In this document: positions 11,879-23,004 of the stretch, piece by piece
How positions within the stretch are numbered: the first letter of the stretch is position 1
How the letters are laid out: every line of letters starts with the position of its first letter
From: Paramecium tetraurelia
Taxonomy: Eukaryota; Ciliophora; Oligohymenophorea; Peniculida; Parameciidae
Direction of reading: 5' to 3'
Assembly (NCBI RefSeq): GCF_000165425.1
Contig: NW_001798980.1
Coordinates: forward strand, 63,178-127,177
Length of the DNA stretch: 64,000 bases
Notes under the pieces: generated by a model
Databases searched by the model: none
What the model was told of the DNA's origin: nothing
The model's input: only the letters and a program-made list of their open reading frames with translations
Position numbers and translations under genes: made by a program

Positions 11879-12851
11879 TCATTATAATTTCTGATATACC
11901 AAATCAATATATTTTATCATTTCCTACTTCACTTATCCTTTGGCCATGTAAAGAGGAATGGACAATTTGAAATCACATAGAGAGTACATTTTGACAAAGG
12001 AATAATCATCGAAGTTTTTATTTTTGAATCTTGAGCAGTTATCAAAATATATATACCTATTATTAATGTAATCGTTATTTATTAAATTTGAGAGTGGCTA
12101 AATCGTATAGCCACTAAGCAAAACTTCACCTCTCACTTTGTTCCTTATCGGATATTGGGAATCGGTAACAGATTTACTAACGTCACACCATACCTATTTT
12201 ATAAACATTAAATAAAACATTTGAGTCAATTTGCTTTGTTTTTTTGTAATAGATGAATTCTCTTGCAGAAGTCATCAATATTGGTTTGTAACTTAAATAG
12301 ATAACTGTTTCCTTGTTCTCCTCATTCTTTTTGATGGGATAAAAGGCATCAATTCGAGAATCTAATTCCTTTTATTTTTGAAAATTGCTCATAAATTCAA
12401 TAAATTTTTGAGGCTTTCCAGGAACAATGAATTCACATCTCGTGGCATTCACTTTTGTTTGACTATCTACCTCAATTTATTTAATAAATAATTTCAATCC
12501 GCTCTTTGAATCCACATTATCACACAAGATAATCCAATCATCGACAGGAGTGATCCCATAATCACACTTCTCCTGTATTTGCTTAACAATATCATCTTAC
12601 AGTTGCTAATATTCATCAAATTCACCTGCAGTTCCTCGTTCATTCAATGAATAAGCAGTCGTAATGGTATCATTCAATAATTCAATCTTGCTTAGAAAAT
12701 AACAAATAGGTTTGTCTTCATATACCAAGACACGTCTTCTTTAATGACAGAAGCTTAATTCTTTCATGTATTCTAGCTCGTCTTCGATTGCCTTGGATGC
12801 TATGGATGCTCTATTGATGCTTCGCTCTTACACACAACACTATGATCCCAT
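11879..12851 (-). CDS. START-like lipid-binding protein with N-terminal acylation motif
   Basis: About 305 residues. Starts MGSQCC, a glycine-2 plus double-cysteine arrangement that in many eukaryotic proteins is N-myristoylated and palmitoylated, so membrane attachment is likely. The body shows START-like blocks: YGITPVDDWIILCDN, ATRCEFIVPGKPQKFIEFM, then REFIYYKKTKQID, VWCDVSKSVTDSQYP and GEVLLSGYTIQPLSN near the C-terminus, comparable to the strands and final helix of START domains. Introns of about 25 and 27 nt. Such proteins move or sense lipids at membranes. The assignment rests on pattern, not alignment scores. Confidence 0.78.
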
Positions 12852-13008
12852 AAATAATAAGACAATATTTATCTTGCTCAAATATTAATTATCACAAAAT
12901 AAAACGAATAACATATCTTATTAATACTACTAGATATTAAAACGATAAGAGTTATTCGAATATAAAATATGTTGTTAAAAGATCATGAAAATTTAGGGAC
13001 CTTTGTAA

Positions 13009-14440
13009 TCATTCATCCCTGTAAGGACATTTTATCTATTGATTCCCCTAAGTAGCTTCATATTATGTGAAGCAATCAAAACAAGCTGCATGTCTGTTAC
13101 ATGGAAAGAATGTTGCATCAAGGACATCTCCCAAACAAATAGGACAAGTTTATGGGTTAGACAATGGCAAAGGAAGCATTCTGTGGCGCAATTTCCTTTT
13201 AAGGCGTCTAAACTTAAGCATAATGATTTTAGGCACTCTACCAAAAAGTGAACAAATAAAGAGGCAAAACAATTATATAAAGATTGTTAAGACTTTACAA
13301 ATCTGAAGAATGAATGAAACAAATATAAAAATTATGCAAATGCTTATAAGTAGGAAGGGCAAACTAGCTCTGATTCTATAATTCTCATTGCATTAATAAG
13401 ATTTAATATTATGACATTCATTCAAACAGTTTTCATTCAAACATAAAGAACATGAATTTTCAATCGGAATAGTTGAAAATAAAAGACATTGATTATAGTA
13501 ATCTATTGCCAATTCATCTGTTTAATTGTGTTTTAGTAGAATTTAGAGTCTATATTTGAAATTAACGTCTTGGATCTAATAAAATTCATCCTCCATTTTC
13601 ATACACAGAATGTTTTGATATTTGATTTAAAGACTCTTGCTGTAATATTAATAGCAAATTCCTTTATTTGTGAATATAGCAAATACATAAGCATCTTAAA
13701 TGGAAAATAAATATTTAATCTTAATTTTCGTATCATCACGATACCAAGACAAAACCTTAGTAGGTAGAGTATAATTGATCGAATCAGAATTCATAAAAAC
13801 AGCAGTTCCATTATTCCAATATTGAGTTGAAAATACCCCATTTTGAGTGCTAAATAAGACCTTCTGATCTAATTAGTTGATGTGTTCACTTAAATAAATG
13901 ATATGATATTTATTGTCTGCATCGAAATAGGTGAATGTTAGGTTTGAATCATAATGATATACAACTATGGATTAATGAGATTTATTTTTTGGTTCCACAA
14001 AAGTCGAATTTAGTATTTTCACTTTTTGAGTCAATATATTAAAGACATATAAGGATTCATTCTGATACTGAGCAACAAAGTAAGAGGAAGTTATAGTTAT
14101 ATTAGTGAAATCTTCATTTTTAATATTCATCGATTCTGCCTTTCTAATAGTAGTTTCATTCTAATTTTCATAAAGAGTGTATACAATAATAAGATCTCGA
14201 TTCCTAAATAAGTTTCTCTGAATAATACCATACAGCAAGAAAATGATTTTGGAGACAGAAATCTGTCTTGTTTTAAGAAATAATGGAGTATTGAGTTTGG
14301 TTCTAGAGATGGGAATATGCAATATCATCATATTGATTGAAGATGATGTAATTTTTATAAAGGGTACTATGAGGATGGTTAATATTGAGCTTCTTAAATG
14401 CAAATAGTATTTGGATGAGTATTAATATTAGAAATATCAT
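13009..14440 (-). CDS. Type I membrane protein with cytoplasmic RING-like domain
   Basis: N-terminal signal peptide (MIFLILILIQILFAF), a lumenal/extracellular region of about 320 residues with several possible N-glycosylation sites, one strong membrane span (LPFLLISICIIFIFVSFIL), a basic linker, then a C-terminal RING: TCPICLGDV, FFPCNRHAACFDC, IKCP. One intron of about 25 nt near 14211-14235. The layout (ectodomain, span, cytoplasmic RING) is that of membrane E3 ubiquitin ligases. Oddity: seven metal ligands are seen, but the final Cys of the usual CPxC is replaced (CPYRDE, then stop), so metal binding at the last position may be altered or the gene end may be mis-spliced in my reading. Confidence 0.85.
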
Positions 14441-14539
14441 TTTTATTATTATTACATAGTAGCAAATTCAAATGCAAAATTTGGATAAGGAATTCAAAAC
14501 AGTTTTAAAATAAATAAATAAAATAATTTAACACCAATC

Positions 14540-14878
14540 ATGGCTACTCTCAATGTACAGATCAATGTGAATCAATATTAACTGATATTGTAAACGGAAA
14601 AAGCCAAAAATACTTATTAACTATAAAAAAGGGATTTCCCTTCTGGGCCAATTAACATCTATGAATAAAGATTCAACTCTGTCAATTTCTCGAATCAGAA
14701 AATTAATGAGGTTATTGGATGGATTCTCATTATAGCAGTCATGCTAATGATGCTCCTCATGGCCACATCTCTAATTCAAGATTCAGTCGTTGGATTTGCC
14801 ATACCATTACTTTCAGTAGTAGCATTCTTCATTGTCTATTTAAATTGGATATCGATAAAGTTCTTTATCAACTCATGA
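14540..14878 (+). CDS. Small two-span membrane protein, unknown
   Basis: A single exon of 112 codons. N-terminal 65 residues are hydrophilic and Gln/Asn-rich (MATLNVQINVNQYQLILQTE), followed by two hydrophobic segments (VIGWILIIAVMLMMLLMATS and AIPLLSVVAFFIVYLNWISI) and a short tail. This looks like a hairpin membrane protein with both ends in the cytosol. No family recognised. It diverges from the RING gene with about 100 bp between the starts. Confidence 0.75.
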
Positions 14879-14942
14879 CTTTGATCACTTATATTCAAAC
14901 GACTAACTGTCTATTTAAAATATTTTTTAGTGTAAATAATTT

Positions 14943-15607
14943 TCATTTCTTTTTTTTCCTCTCTTTTTTTTCTTCACTATCCTTATGCTTTTTGTGCTTT
15001 TTTTCCTCCTTACTTTTCTTCTCTTTCTTCTCCTTCTTCTTTTTCTCCTTCTTAATCTTCTTCTCAACACATCCATCCTCTTCCTTCTTCACTTAAACTT
15101 AGTATTAGTCTTATTCACCATAAGCTTCTAATAAATATTATGCCTCTGTATTCTTGGTCTACCTTTGCATTGGACCATTTCCTAATCCTTTCTTCTCATT
15201 ATTCAATTCATCATCAAAATCTATTTTGGATTTCTTTGTTAACTAAGCCATTTCCTCTTTGGTCAACTTCACTTGCATCGACTTTTAATCTTCTGGTTAT
15301 TCCAATCCCAACGCTATCCTTATTCTTCTCTCGTCCTCCTCTTTCGCCCTTTTAAATTCATCATCCAATCCTACAATTTAAATTCGAATATCATACTATT
15401 AAAATCCAAATCACCACGATCTTCAGGTTTAATGTACCAATCTTTCTTTCTCCACTTCCCTCCCTTATCCAAATAACCAATTATTGTTGTTTATCCCAAA
15501 TATTATTCACGATCATGATACTTCATTGTTCTCAGAGACTCCCAATTGAATTAATCATGTCCTCCTCTGCATCCAGGTCTAATTAGATCAGCATTATTTT
15601 AGTGCAT
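14943..15607 (-). CDS. MMTAG2: MMTAG2 (C1orf35) homologue
   Basis: The N-terminus RPGCRGGHDQFNWESLR matches the signature start of the multiple-myeloma tumour-associated protein 2 family (human begins with RGGVRGGQDQFNWEDVK), and YLGQTTIIGYLDKGGKWRK continues the match. The C-terminus is a long Lys/Glu run, as in the human protein. One intron of 26 nt at about 15372-15397. About 210 residues. Human MMTAG2 is nuclear and of poorly known function, linked to RNA-processing proteins. The Lys-rich tail gives a pyrimidine-rich + strand (14943-15070), which explains an F/S-rich shadow frame there. Confidence 0.9.
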
Positions 15608-16172
15608 TTATTCTTATATATTATATTAATTATTTATTATTTTTATAATATTTCAATATTATCAAGATATCACATTCATTTTATATACATCCACTTAATG
15701 CCTTTTATTACTACCTTTATTCTTAATTTATAGTTGAATTTAATTTTACTTATCAACCTCTTGTTTTTCCACTCCTTCCCTATTATATTATTATTATTGA
15801 GGGTACGATTAATATTTTGATACCAATTTGGGTTTTTTATATTAAACTTGATCTATAGCAAATATGTTAAAGGTTTTAATTTGAATTTGAAAAAGATGTT
15901 TGATAGTGACTCTATTTGAACTTCCTTCCAATATAAGTCGATATTTTCTATAGTAAGATATGAGTAAATATTATAATATTTAGGAACTTATAATTGAACT
16001 GAATATTCTATATTAATAATATTCTTTATTTAGAATGTTAAAATTAATATTCATGTTTTAGTTTTCTGTTGATTAGAAGGAACTGATTAAATTTATATAA
16101 AAATATGGGTTATTGGAGATCTATGAATTAATTAAATAATTATAGTTTAAAATAAATTAAGAATAAAGTTTA
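15608..16172. other. AT-rich spacer between divergent genes
   Basis: About 565 bp, the shared upstream region of the MMTAG2 homologue and a plus-strand membrane gene. No ORF over 30 codons with a sensible composition and no RNA gene that I can support. Confidence 0.55.
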
Positions 16173-16769
16173 ATGACGAAAGCAAACATTCCATAAAGTG
16201 TTAAAATTTCACTAATTTCATAACTGATAATGTTGGTTGTGGCTATTTTATTTGAGTTTACGCTCTTTTTCACAAATTTATATGAGATATATTCACCACA
16301 AATATGTACGATCTCATTCACTGGAAAAGAGAGATGTTTAAATTATGATGGCCAATATGAAACTTTTACTGTAGAATGCTAAGACTGCTAATTCTTACAC
16401 CTCATTTGGCCATTGTCTTTGGCTGAAATTACATTATTAATGTGTATTTTTATATGCAAAATATACTATTTCTTTACTCTGAAATGTGGCACTATCATAA
16501 AGGTAATATCAATTGTTTTAATTGCAGTTATACTAAGCTTGGAAATCTATTTGCTTTTACAATTTGATAGCAATATCCCCTAAGTTTTAACCTTTAATTA
16601 TACAATCAAATTATATCCCATCGTCACCAAACTCCTTATTGGAGTTTTGATCTTGTCTATAATTATAGCCATTTGGGTTGAAGATATTCAAACTCTGAAA
16701 TATAAGAAGCAGCAATCAATAGCAAGTTCTTCTAGCTGTTATTCACAATAATTGTTATAAATTTAGTGA
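16173..16769 (+). CDS. Four-span membrane protein, unknown
   Basis: One exon, 198 codons. Hydrophobic segments lie at about residues 17-40, 85-105, 113-135 and 160-182, with a 45-residue loop between the first two that holds CTISFTGKERC and a CQDC pair, suggesting disulfides in an extracytosolic loop. The tail after the last span is short, Gln/Ser-rich. The topology is tetraspanin-like but the CCG motif of tetraspanins is absent. An intron-like GT..AG of 25 nt near 16500 is left in because removing it breaks the frame. It converges with the LRR gene, 29 bp apart. Confidence 0.78.
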
Positions 16770-16798
16770 TTCTAAATATTTTATATTTGTTTAATGAA

Positions 16799-17891
16799 TC
16801 AAATTACTACACATTTTTTATACTTCTTTCTCAATTTGGCTCTAGTTGAATGTTCGAATAAATTGTTAGTCAACACCACAGATTAGGTATCTAGTAATCT
16901 GCTTAAGAATTTATCAATTTAATCTCGATCTTGTTCCACCATTTGGTTGTCTGACAGATTGAGTAACTTGAATTGAGGATTTTGCAGAGTGTAATTAAAA
17001 TTATCGATTTTCACATAAGGTGGTACTTAGATTAGCATTTCTTCAGTATATTTTTTTTTTTGTTTCTAAAACTTTTATACTTATAATTCTCTTTGTTATT
17101 CTAATTCTTAAATCCTATTATTTTATAATGATTAATTTATACTTAGAAAATTCCTCTGCTGTTATTCTATTCTTACCAAATGAATTTGCCAATAACTTGA
17201 TATCTTAAAAGGATTTGATGGAATTCTATGCTAATCCAAGATATTCTAAGACATTGTGTTTCCCCATATATTCTGCAATGGCATCTACACCTTCTTGACT
17301 GATTTTATTTACTCCTAATTCTAAGACTCTCACTCTATTATGTAAGCCTGCCATAAATTAAACTATTGCATTATTTTCAATTTCATTTCCTCTTAAATAT
17401 ATAAATTCTAAGTTGTAGAGGGGACTTAATTTTAGTATGTTGACATTAGGATTATATTCAATAAATGCTTTTGTGATTCTTTAAAATGCAAAAATTTAAT
17501 ACACAACATCTAATTCTTAGATGGTAAATCTATTGTGTCTAAAATCTATTGCCATTAAATTACTATTATTGATAAATAGGTGAATAAGTTTCAATGTTAG
17601 CCAATCAACATTAACACTATTAAATCTTAAAAATTGATCCTATGTGTTATTTTATAAACATGGATGAAGGTGATTATTGATTGAGTTGGATACTTGTTAG
17701 ATGTTTTCCATGTACCCAACTTATTATTATTATTATAAGTTATAGATCTCTTTTTAGTTCAAAGTTAAATACTATTCGAAGGCACTTTATTATACACTTT
17801 AGGGTTGATACACCCAGAACACCTCCTTTTGAATAATTCTTGATTAAATTTGCTGAGGTTATTAAGTTGAAGGTGGTGGTTACTTTTTCAT
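16799..17891 (-). CDS. Leucine-rich-repeat protein (RNase-inhibitor type)
   Basis: About 350 residues, one intron (28 nt, around 17120). The N-terminal 75 residues are Gln-rich. LRR units follow in order: LMAIDFRHNRF, NLEFIYLRGNEIENNAI, VRVLELGVNKISQEGVDAI, LEYLGLAQNSI and, after a coiled-coil insertion, FKLLNLSDNQM. The Asn/Cys placement and 28-ish residue spacing fit the ribonuclease-inhibitor class, which forms protein-binding arcs. No membrane or kinase part. Ciliates have many such proteins, some ciliary; the binding partner is unknown. Confidence 0.85.
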
Positions 17892-18007
17892 ATTAATATT
17901 AATTTATATAATACTCTCTTATTTATAATGAATTATATTTAATAACAAGTATGAAATTAATGATTAGTCGAACATATTTTTGAATAAGCGTATAGCATTT
18001 AGAATAA

Positions 18008-18256
18008 TCACATTAATTGAATTACTTAAGATGTTTCTGATGTCATTTCTAATTATTATCTTGATTATTCTCTACATAAAAAGTCATGTTTAGCAGCCAG
18101 TTTTTCATATCTAATTTTCAACAAGCAGTATTCTTAAGTTTCTGATATTTGATAATACAAACTCTAAAGGTTATATTTATAATTCTTAATCTTTAGTAAG
18201 TTCATTAATATCTAGATTCCAAATCAGAGTACTTTAGTAATTTAATCACCATTCAT
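18008..18256 (-). CDS. Tiny helical protein (about 75 aa), unknown
   Basis: ATG at 18256, one 21-nt intron, TGA at 18008-18010. The product is a charged, helical stretch with segments such as YYQISETQEYCLLKIRYEKL and AKHDFLCREQSRQQLEMTS; this composition is typical of Paramecium proteins, whereas the plus-strand frame over the same DNA is F/L/S-rich as expected of an antisense shadow. No family recognised. It could instead be the 3' part of the small gene just upstream (18286-18600) if an intron was missed. Confidence 0.5.
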
Positions 18257-18285
18257 AACTATTCATCAATCTGGATTCGGTAGCA

Positions 18286-18600
18286 TCATTATTCAAAAAC
18301 ATATTTCTTAATGAATTGCTTGCTTTAAAAATCCAAACCGATTTAGTCAGACTAATTACTTAAAGTTAAATAAATGGGTTATTAATCCTAATTTCCTTTT
18401 ATATCTACTTTCAGCTATAGTAAATTATTCATTTGATAAATTATCATCATATATTTTCAATTTCTTAGATTACAAATATATTCTTAAATAAAGCAAATAT
18501 AATAAGGCTATGATCACTAAGAATTATAACTTATAATATGCTTGGCCACTATAAAGTTAATGCATTCAAATTATTAAAGTAGACTTCTTACAGGATTCAT
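18286..18600 (-). CDS. Small protein, unknown, 3' end uncertain
   Basis: ATG at 18600 (MNPVRSLLQQFECINFIVAK), an intron of about 23 nt, then LQSKKLKIYDDNLSNEQFT and KRKLGLITHLFNF. After that either TGA at 18347-18349 ends it at about 76 residues, or a longer (37-nt) intron joins it to KQFIKKYVFEQ and TGA at 18286. Both give a short basic protein without motifs. Supported only by composition and lack of TGA. Confidence 0.4.
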
Positions 18601-19040
18601 TATAAATCATAAATCATTGAAATAACTTAAATTAGAACTAAGATACCATTTGTGGGAAATCAAAAAAGTGATGGAGCAGTTAGCTTACACAAATATATGA
18701 TATAGATGCACAAAAGTAATTGTTGTCAAACTAATATAAAAATATAAATAGTTTAAATTATTAATATTAAAATTGTTTCAATAAATTTAATTAATACGTA
18801 TTATTGAAAATATCAAATTGATAATATTCTTTTTTAGTCGTGCTTGTTTATGAAGATTCAATTAAAGCTGAATTGATCAAATGGCTTGTATACATCTTTT
18901 GATAAAATTAGTAGTTTGATAGTTTTTAATTTAGAAAAATATAAAATTAAAAGATTTGATTACGATTTGATAATCCTTAATACGCAACATATTTTGATTG
19001 TTAAGTGTGAGATTATTTGAAGCGTATATAAAATTTAATA
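18601..19040. other. AT-rich spacer upstream of the globin gene
   Basis: About 440 bp with T-rich and A-rich runs, upstream of both the globin (plus) and the tiny gene (minus). I find no ORF or RNA gene here. Confidence 0.55.
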
Positions 19041-19442
19041 ATGGATAAATAATCATGTTGCTTATATGAGCGTTTTGGTGGCGATTAACAAGTTTCCGAG
19101 TTGATTGATTAATTTTACTATAAGGTGTTGTTTGATAAGCTCTTAAGAGACAAATTTCTAAAGGCAGATATGAGTAGAGTCAGATATCAATAAAAGCGAT
19201 TCTTCTCACAAATGATGGGAGACTAGAAAACTCAATATACTGGAAGGTAGAGTATTGAATATGAATGTTTTAGAGACTTAATTGAGGTCCATCGAAATCT
19301 TGGTATCTCAGATTAGCAATTTGATAAGTTTAAGCTTCATTTAAAAAGCATTGCTTAAGATATGGAAGTAGGTGTGGAGGATATCGAAGAATTGTTGGAA
19401 CATGTGGAAAGACATAGAAATGTTATTGTTTTTAATAAATGA
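19041..19442 (+). CDS. Truncated (2/2) haemoglobin
   Basis: A haem protein that binds O2 or NO; Paramecium is long known to make small monomeric haemoglobins. One exon, 133 codons. Start LYERFGGDQQVSELIDQFYY matches the A and B helices of group-I truncated globins, with the Phe-Tyr pair at B9/B10 (FYYKVL). The E-helix region RFFSQMMG and the F-helix EVHRNLGISDQQFDKFKLHL with the proximal His (residue about 84) follow, then LLEHVERHRNVIV as the H helix. Length and order fit group I. The usual Gly-Gly turns are partly kept (FGGD). LIN9 starts 25 bp downstream on the same strand. Confidence 0.93.
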
Positions 19443-19467
19443 TGTTTTAATACATATATTAATTTAT

Positions 19468-21392
19468 ATGAACGAATTTTCTGAATAAATAGATATTTCA
19501 AAACTTAGAATAGATTTAGGTCAATAATGGAATGAAATCGAATTGGAAGTGTTTTTAAAGAGTATGATTGAATGAATAAGTTGATTGTAGTCTTTAGACA
19601 ATAATAATTGGCAGGAGTTGGCAGAATGCAAGAGACCTTGAGACAGCTGGGATATCAACGAACAACAACGAATTTATTGTCTGTGTATAAGAAGGTAAAA
19701 TTAATTATGGATGAAGAATAAAAACTTCTTGGAATCCAATCAAAATTGTACCGCCCATGACTTGTACCTAATATTAAGAGATCATTATGAATAAAATGAA
19801 TCCTCTGATATGCGAACTATTAAGAAGATTAAGAAAAATTAAAATTGTACACATTATTGCATAAACACAAGATCGTAAGTCGATTCCTTAAAAATTTGAT
19901 ATCAATGATAATACATAGGATATGACCTTTTATTTCAGTTAAACCTAATGCATCGATAACCAAAGTGTTTATGATAACAAGAACATAAGTCAAAATGTAT
20001 GTATTTTTAATTTAAATTCAAGTTTTGTAAATGGATTTAACATGAATATTTTTATTCACATTTAGATTACACTTATTTTAGTCTAAACGAATTTCAATAG
20101 ATGTTAACTAAAGCCAGCATTCCTTTAGGATCTAAATCAATTGCTGAATGGAGGATTATTAAGATGGTAGGACTTCATTTCATTTCATTAGGCAGTAGGA
20201 TAACCTAGAAGATTTTCATTTTATTTCCTTCAATAAGAAATGAGTAAATTAACTAAATATCGATCCGTTATTCGAAACTACCTATTTGATTAGAACTATC
20301 CTATTCATAGAGACATTAGAAATCTAGATCTAATACATGACATAGTAAGGTTGGCACCATTCAATGTTGATTAAACAGTTTATGCTGTGCATCCAATCTG
20401 CAAACATGTTCATGTCGGTTAAATCTTATCTACCAATCTACCTACTATCACTATCAAATTCTCATAACCTGAATTGGGAGTACACAAAATATCAGATCAA
20501 AATATTTAATTGTATCTATGAATCATCTATTATCATAAGGGAAGAGAAGTTCATTAGCAAGTAAATAAGTGATAATCGATTTGATATGCAACAATAATTA
20601 AAGTTTTAATACACAGAATGAAAACAAAAATACTCTGATTTCCAGTATAGTTTAGGAATTGGATCATTATGCCGCAGCATTTATGATTAGAATTTTATAG
20701 AGGTATCATCACAAATATTTCAGAAAATACGCTTTGGTTGGACACTTGAAATAGCTAAGTTAGAGATTGCAAGATGAACCAACTCTTATAGAAGACTAAG
20801 AATTTAAGGCACTTTATCAATGGTCATTGTAACAAATCAAGAACTTTGACTCTGCATCCAAACATGTTATAACTAAGTTTAGAATGAGAGGGTTGGCTGG
20901 TTATTGTAAATACATTTTATCGATCTATCGCTAGCTTTGCAATAGGTGAACAATAATCTAGATAAAGTTCTGAGCATGCCTCTTGCCTACATGGAAAGAG
21001 AATTAGACCAGAACAATGTGGAACCAGAAGAGGAGAAGAAGAATCTGGAAATCAAATAGATCATCCATAAATAATAGGATGTATATATATAAATTCTATT
21101 TGAAAGGAAAAAATTAATTCTCAATTAAATTCATTACTGTAGCAAAAGTTTGCTTTTATAGAGAAGGATAGTTGTAATTATATTTCTTATGATTTTATAC
21201 TCAACAGAATTAAAACCATTAGTTTCATCACTTTTTGGCCTATTGTATACTTTAAATAATAGTTAAGACTTGAATATGAGTTCAAATACTCATTGGCAAA
21301 CATTAAAATAGTATATCTAAGAGTCACACCCTTAATAACTACAAGAGATATAGGAATCAATACTAAGAATAGTAGGTAATAATAACAAATGA
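19468..21392 (+). CDS. LIN9: LIN9/ALY-type MuvB complex subunit with DIRP domain
   Basis: LIN9 is a core subunit of MuvB, which joins Rb/E2F to form DREAM or Myb to form MMB, and controls cell-cycle genes. The N-terminus has the SANT-like part seen in plant ALY (IELEVFLKIFRQQQLAGVGR, LLSVYKK, then AHDLYLILRDHYE). The DIRP domain follows: FCKWIQHEYFYSHLDYTYF, NEFQQMLTKASIPLGSKSI, EWRIIKMAVGQPRRFS. Next comes the beta-rich part (QTVYAVHPICKHVHVGQIL, IKFSQPELGVHKI), then a helical C-terminus (NNNLDKVLSMPLAYMERELD). At least seven introns of 22-29 nt had to be removed; several carry the only TGAs. About 570 residues, close to animal LIN9. A LIN54-type CXC gene sits at 46669-47491. Confidence 0.93.
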
Positions 21393-21456
21393 CATAAATT
21401 TATATTTAGAATTCAGATTTCAAAGTGAGAAGTTTAGAATTTTTAATTTATTAGTT

Positions 21457-21871
21457 TCAATTTTAAATGACTAAAATATCGTCTAATTTCTAGTTTCTAT
21501 CTCCAATGAGTTTTGAGTGTGTAATTATTTCTCTTAGTCTCTTTTATTTAAGAACTTAATAAAAACCTTTTTTCTTCTTCTTTTAAATGTTGGACTAAAT
21601 TGTGATATAATTTTCATTAATCTACTCATCATTGTATTCTTGAATTTTCATTTTATTTATTAAAGCATTTTTTATTTAGATGCATATATTGAAACTAAAT
21701 AACTTAATACATTCACTGTTTCCCTTTTATTTAATTTGATAAACTCAATCTTTCTTTGCAATTCTTATTATTTACACTATCCTCTTCATTCTATTCATAA
21801 GAATATAATTCAGTATTTTCCAAGAAACGTCTAGTCCGAAGCGTGATAAATGCTCTATTTGAGATGATCAT
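21457..21871 (-). CDS. Small basic protein, unknown
   Basis: ATG at 21871, one 22-nt intron, TGA at 21457-21459; about 130 residues. Begins MIISNRAFITLRTRRFLENT; the rest is Lys/Asn/Gln-rich with a KKKKK run and EIITHSKLIGDRNQKLDDIL near the end. No motif recognised. Converges with LIN9, 64 bp apart. Confidence 0.62.
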
Positions 21872-21993
21872 TTAATTAATTTTTATTTTGATATCATCAC
21901 AAAATTACACATACTGATTTGAATTTTTGTAAATGATATATTAACTATTATTAAAAAGAAATTAATAGTTTCAGAGTGGACAAACAGTTGACA

Positions 21994-22785
21994 ATGTTTT
22001 GTGGTGATATTTTGTTCGATGCAAAGTCAATAGTTATGATCTCTATTGGATTAATTGGGTAGATTTTAATGGTTTAAGCAATTTGGAATCTATTTTTCTA
22101 AGAGTCACGTAAGGAGATAGGTAAGGTAAATTTCTTGGAGTTTTTGAATGTTTTGGGGAACAATTAGGGGTGTATTGGGTTAATTAATACATCTTTAATT
22201 GTGATTGTCTCGAGTATTATGACCGTAATTTTGTCATCTATTCCTGTATAACTTATAAAGTCTAAGGATTTTATTACCATCTTGCATTGCTTTTATTTTA
22301 CTATCATCATAAGTCTTCATTTTTTTTAATGATTACTTCATTCTTTAAGCAGATTTAGGGTAAGCAGATTATCTGATCACTCAAATTTAATAAAATACAT
22401 ATGTTAATTAGATGCCCTTCTTGTAAGAATTGCTTTTCGATATGGTATTGGTCCCATAATATTCATACATTTATATTAAAATGTTCCCAATTACCCACAT
22501 TCATCGCAGTAACAGCTTTTCCTTCTTAAAGGTCCTGTTATTGTTTTCTATTGTAAAACAAAATGATTTTATTAACTTCTTGACTTTTATCTTTTTTTTG
22601 CTTATCGGTCTTGATAGCTTAACGTATTAGACAATCTGAAAGTCAAGCTCAAAGGAGAATTAAGACCAGAGTTACTTTCTATTTATTTTACTCCATCGAG
22701 AAGTAATTAATTCATGATTTATTAAATATATCAATTATCATAACCATTTTCAACCAAAATTTAGAAACTGCAGAAATAATTTTGA
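21994..22785 (+). CDS. Multi-span membrane protein, unknown
   Basis: Starts MFCGDILFDAKSIVMISIGL and has hydrophobic segments at about residues 12-36, 70-92, 96-115 and 190-215, then a soluble tail with KVKLKGELRPELLSIYFTP. The frame changes by one base around a run of eight T at 22319-22326; either an unusual 37-nt intron (22311-22347) or a homopolymer length error explains it. A second intron (23 nt, about 22607-22629) is clear. If neither explanation for the first change holds, the gene stops at 22332 and the rest is separate. Family not recognised. Confidence 0.55.
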
Positions 22786-23004
22786 GAGTTCTCAACCCAC
22801 TTTTTGAAACTCCTTATCTAAATTTTCAAAATTTAAAAAAATTAAAGATCAATATTTCTTTGATTCTTATTAATATTTATCATTCTAATCTGAATAAAAA
22901 TAATCCTATTGTTTACGATTATTTTAATTTATAATACTGTTCTAAATTTCAACCAACTTTAAGAGGTATTGTAAATCCTAATACTTAAATTTAAATTGAT
23001 TTAG
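22786..23004 (+). other. Open frame without a start
   Basis: A plus-strand frame is open from about 22614 to 23187 and reads protein-like in its middle (IVYDYFNLQYCSKFQP), but it has no ATG and overlaps two better gene models in other frames. It may be an exon I cannot join or a decayed gene. Confidence 0.35.

Noticed and set aside
14719-15096. 125-codon plus-strand ORF rich in Phe and Ser
   Set aside because: Antisense of the Lys/Glu-rich tail of the MMTAG2 homologue and part of the small membrane gene in another frame.
16500-16530. Intron-like GT..AG of 25 nt in the four-span membrane gene
   Set aside because: Removing it shifts the frame into TGA; leaving it keeps a continuous membrane segment.
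17951-18700. Plus-strand F/L/I/S-rich frame that looked like a membrane protein
   Set aside because: Composition is that of an antisense of charged helical protein, it needs a 49-nt intron, and the minus strand reads more naturally.
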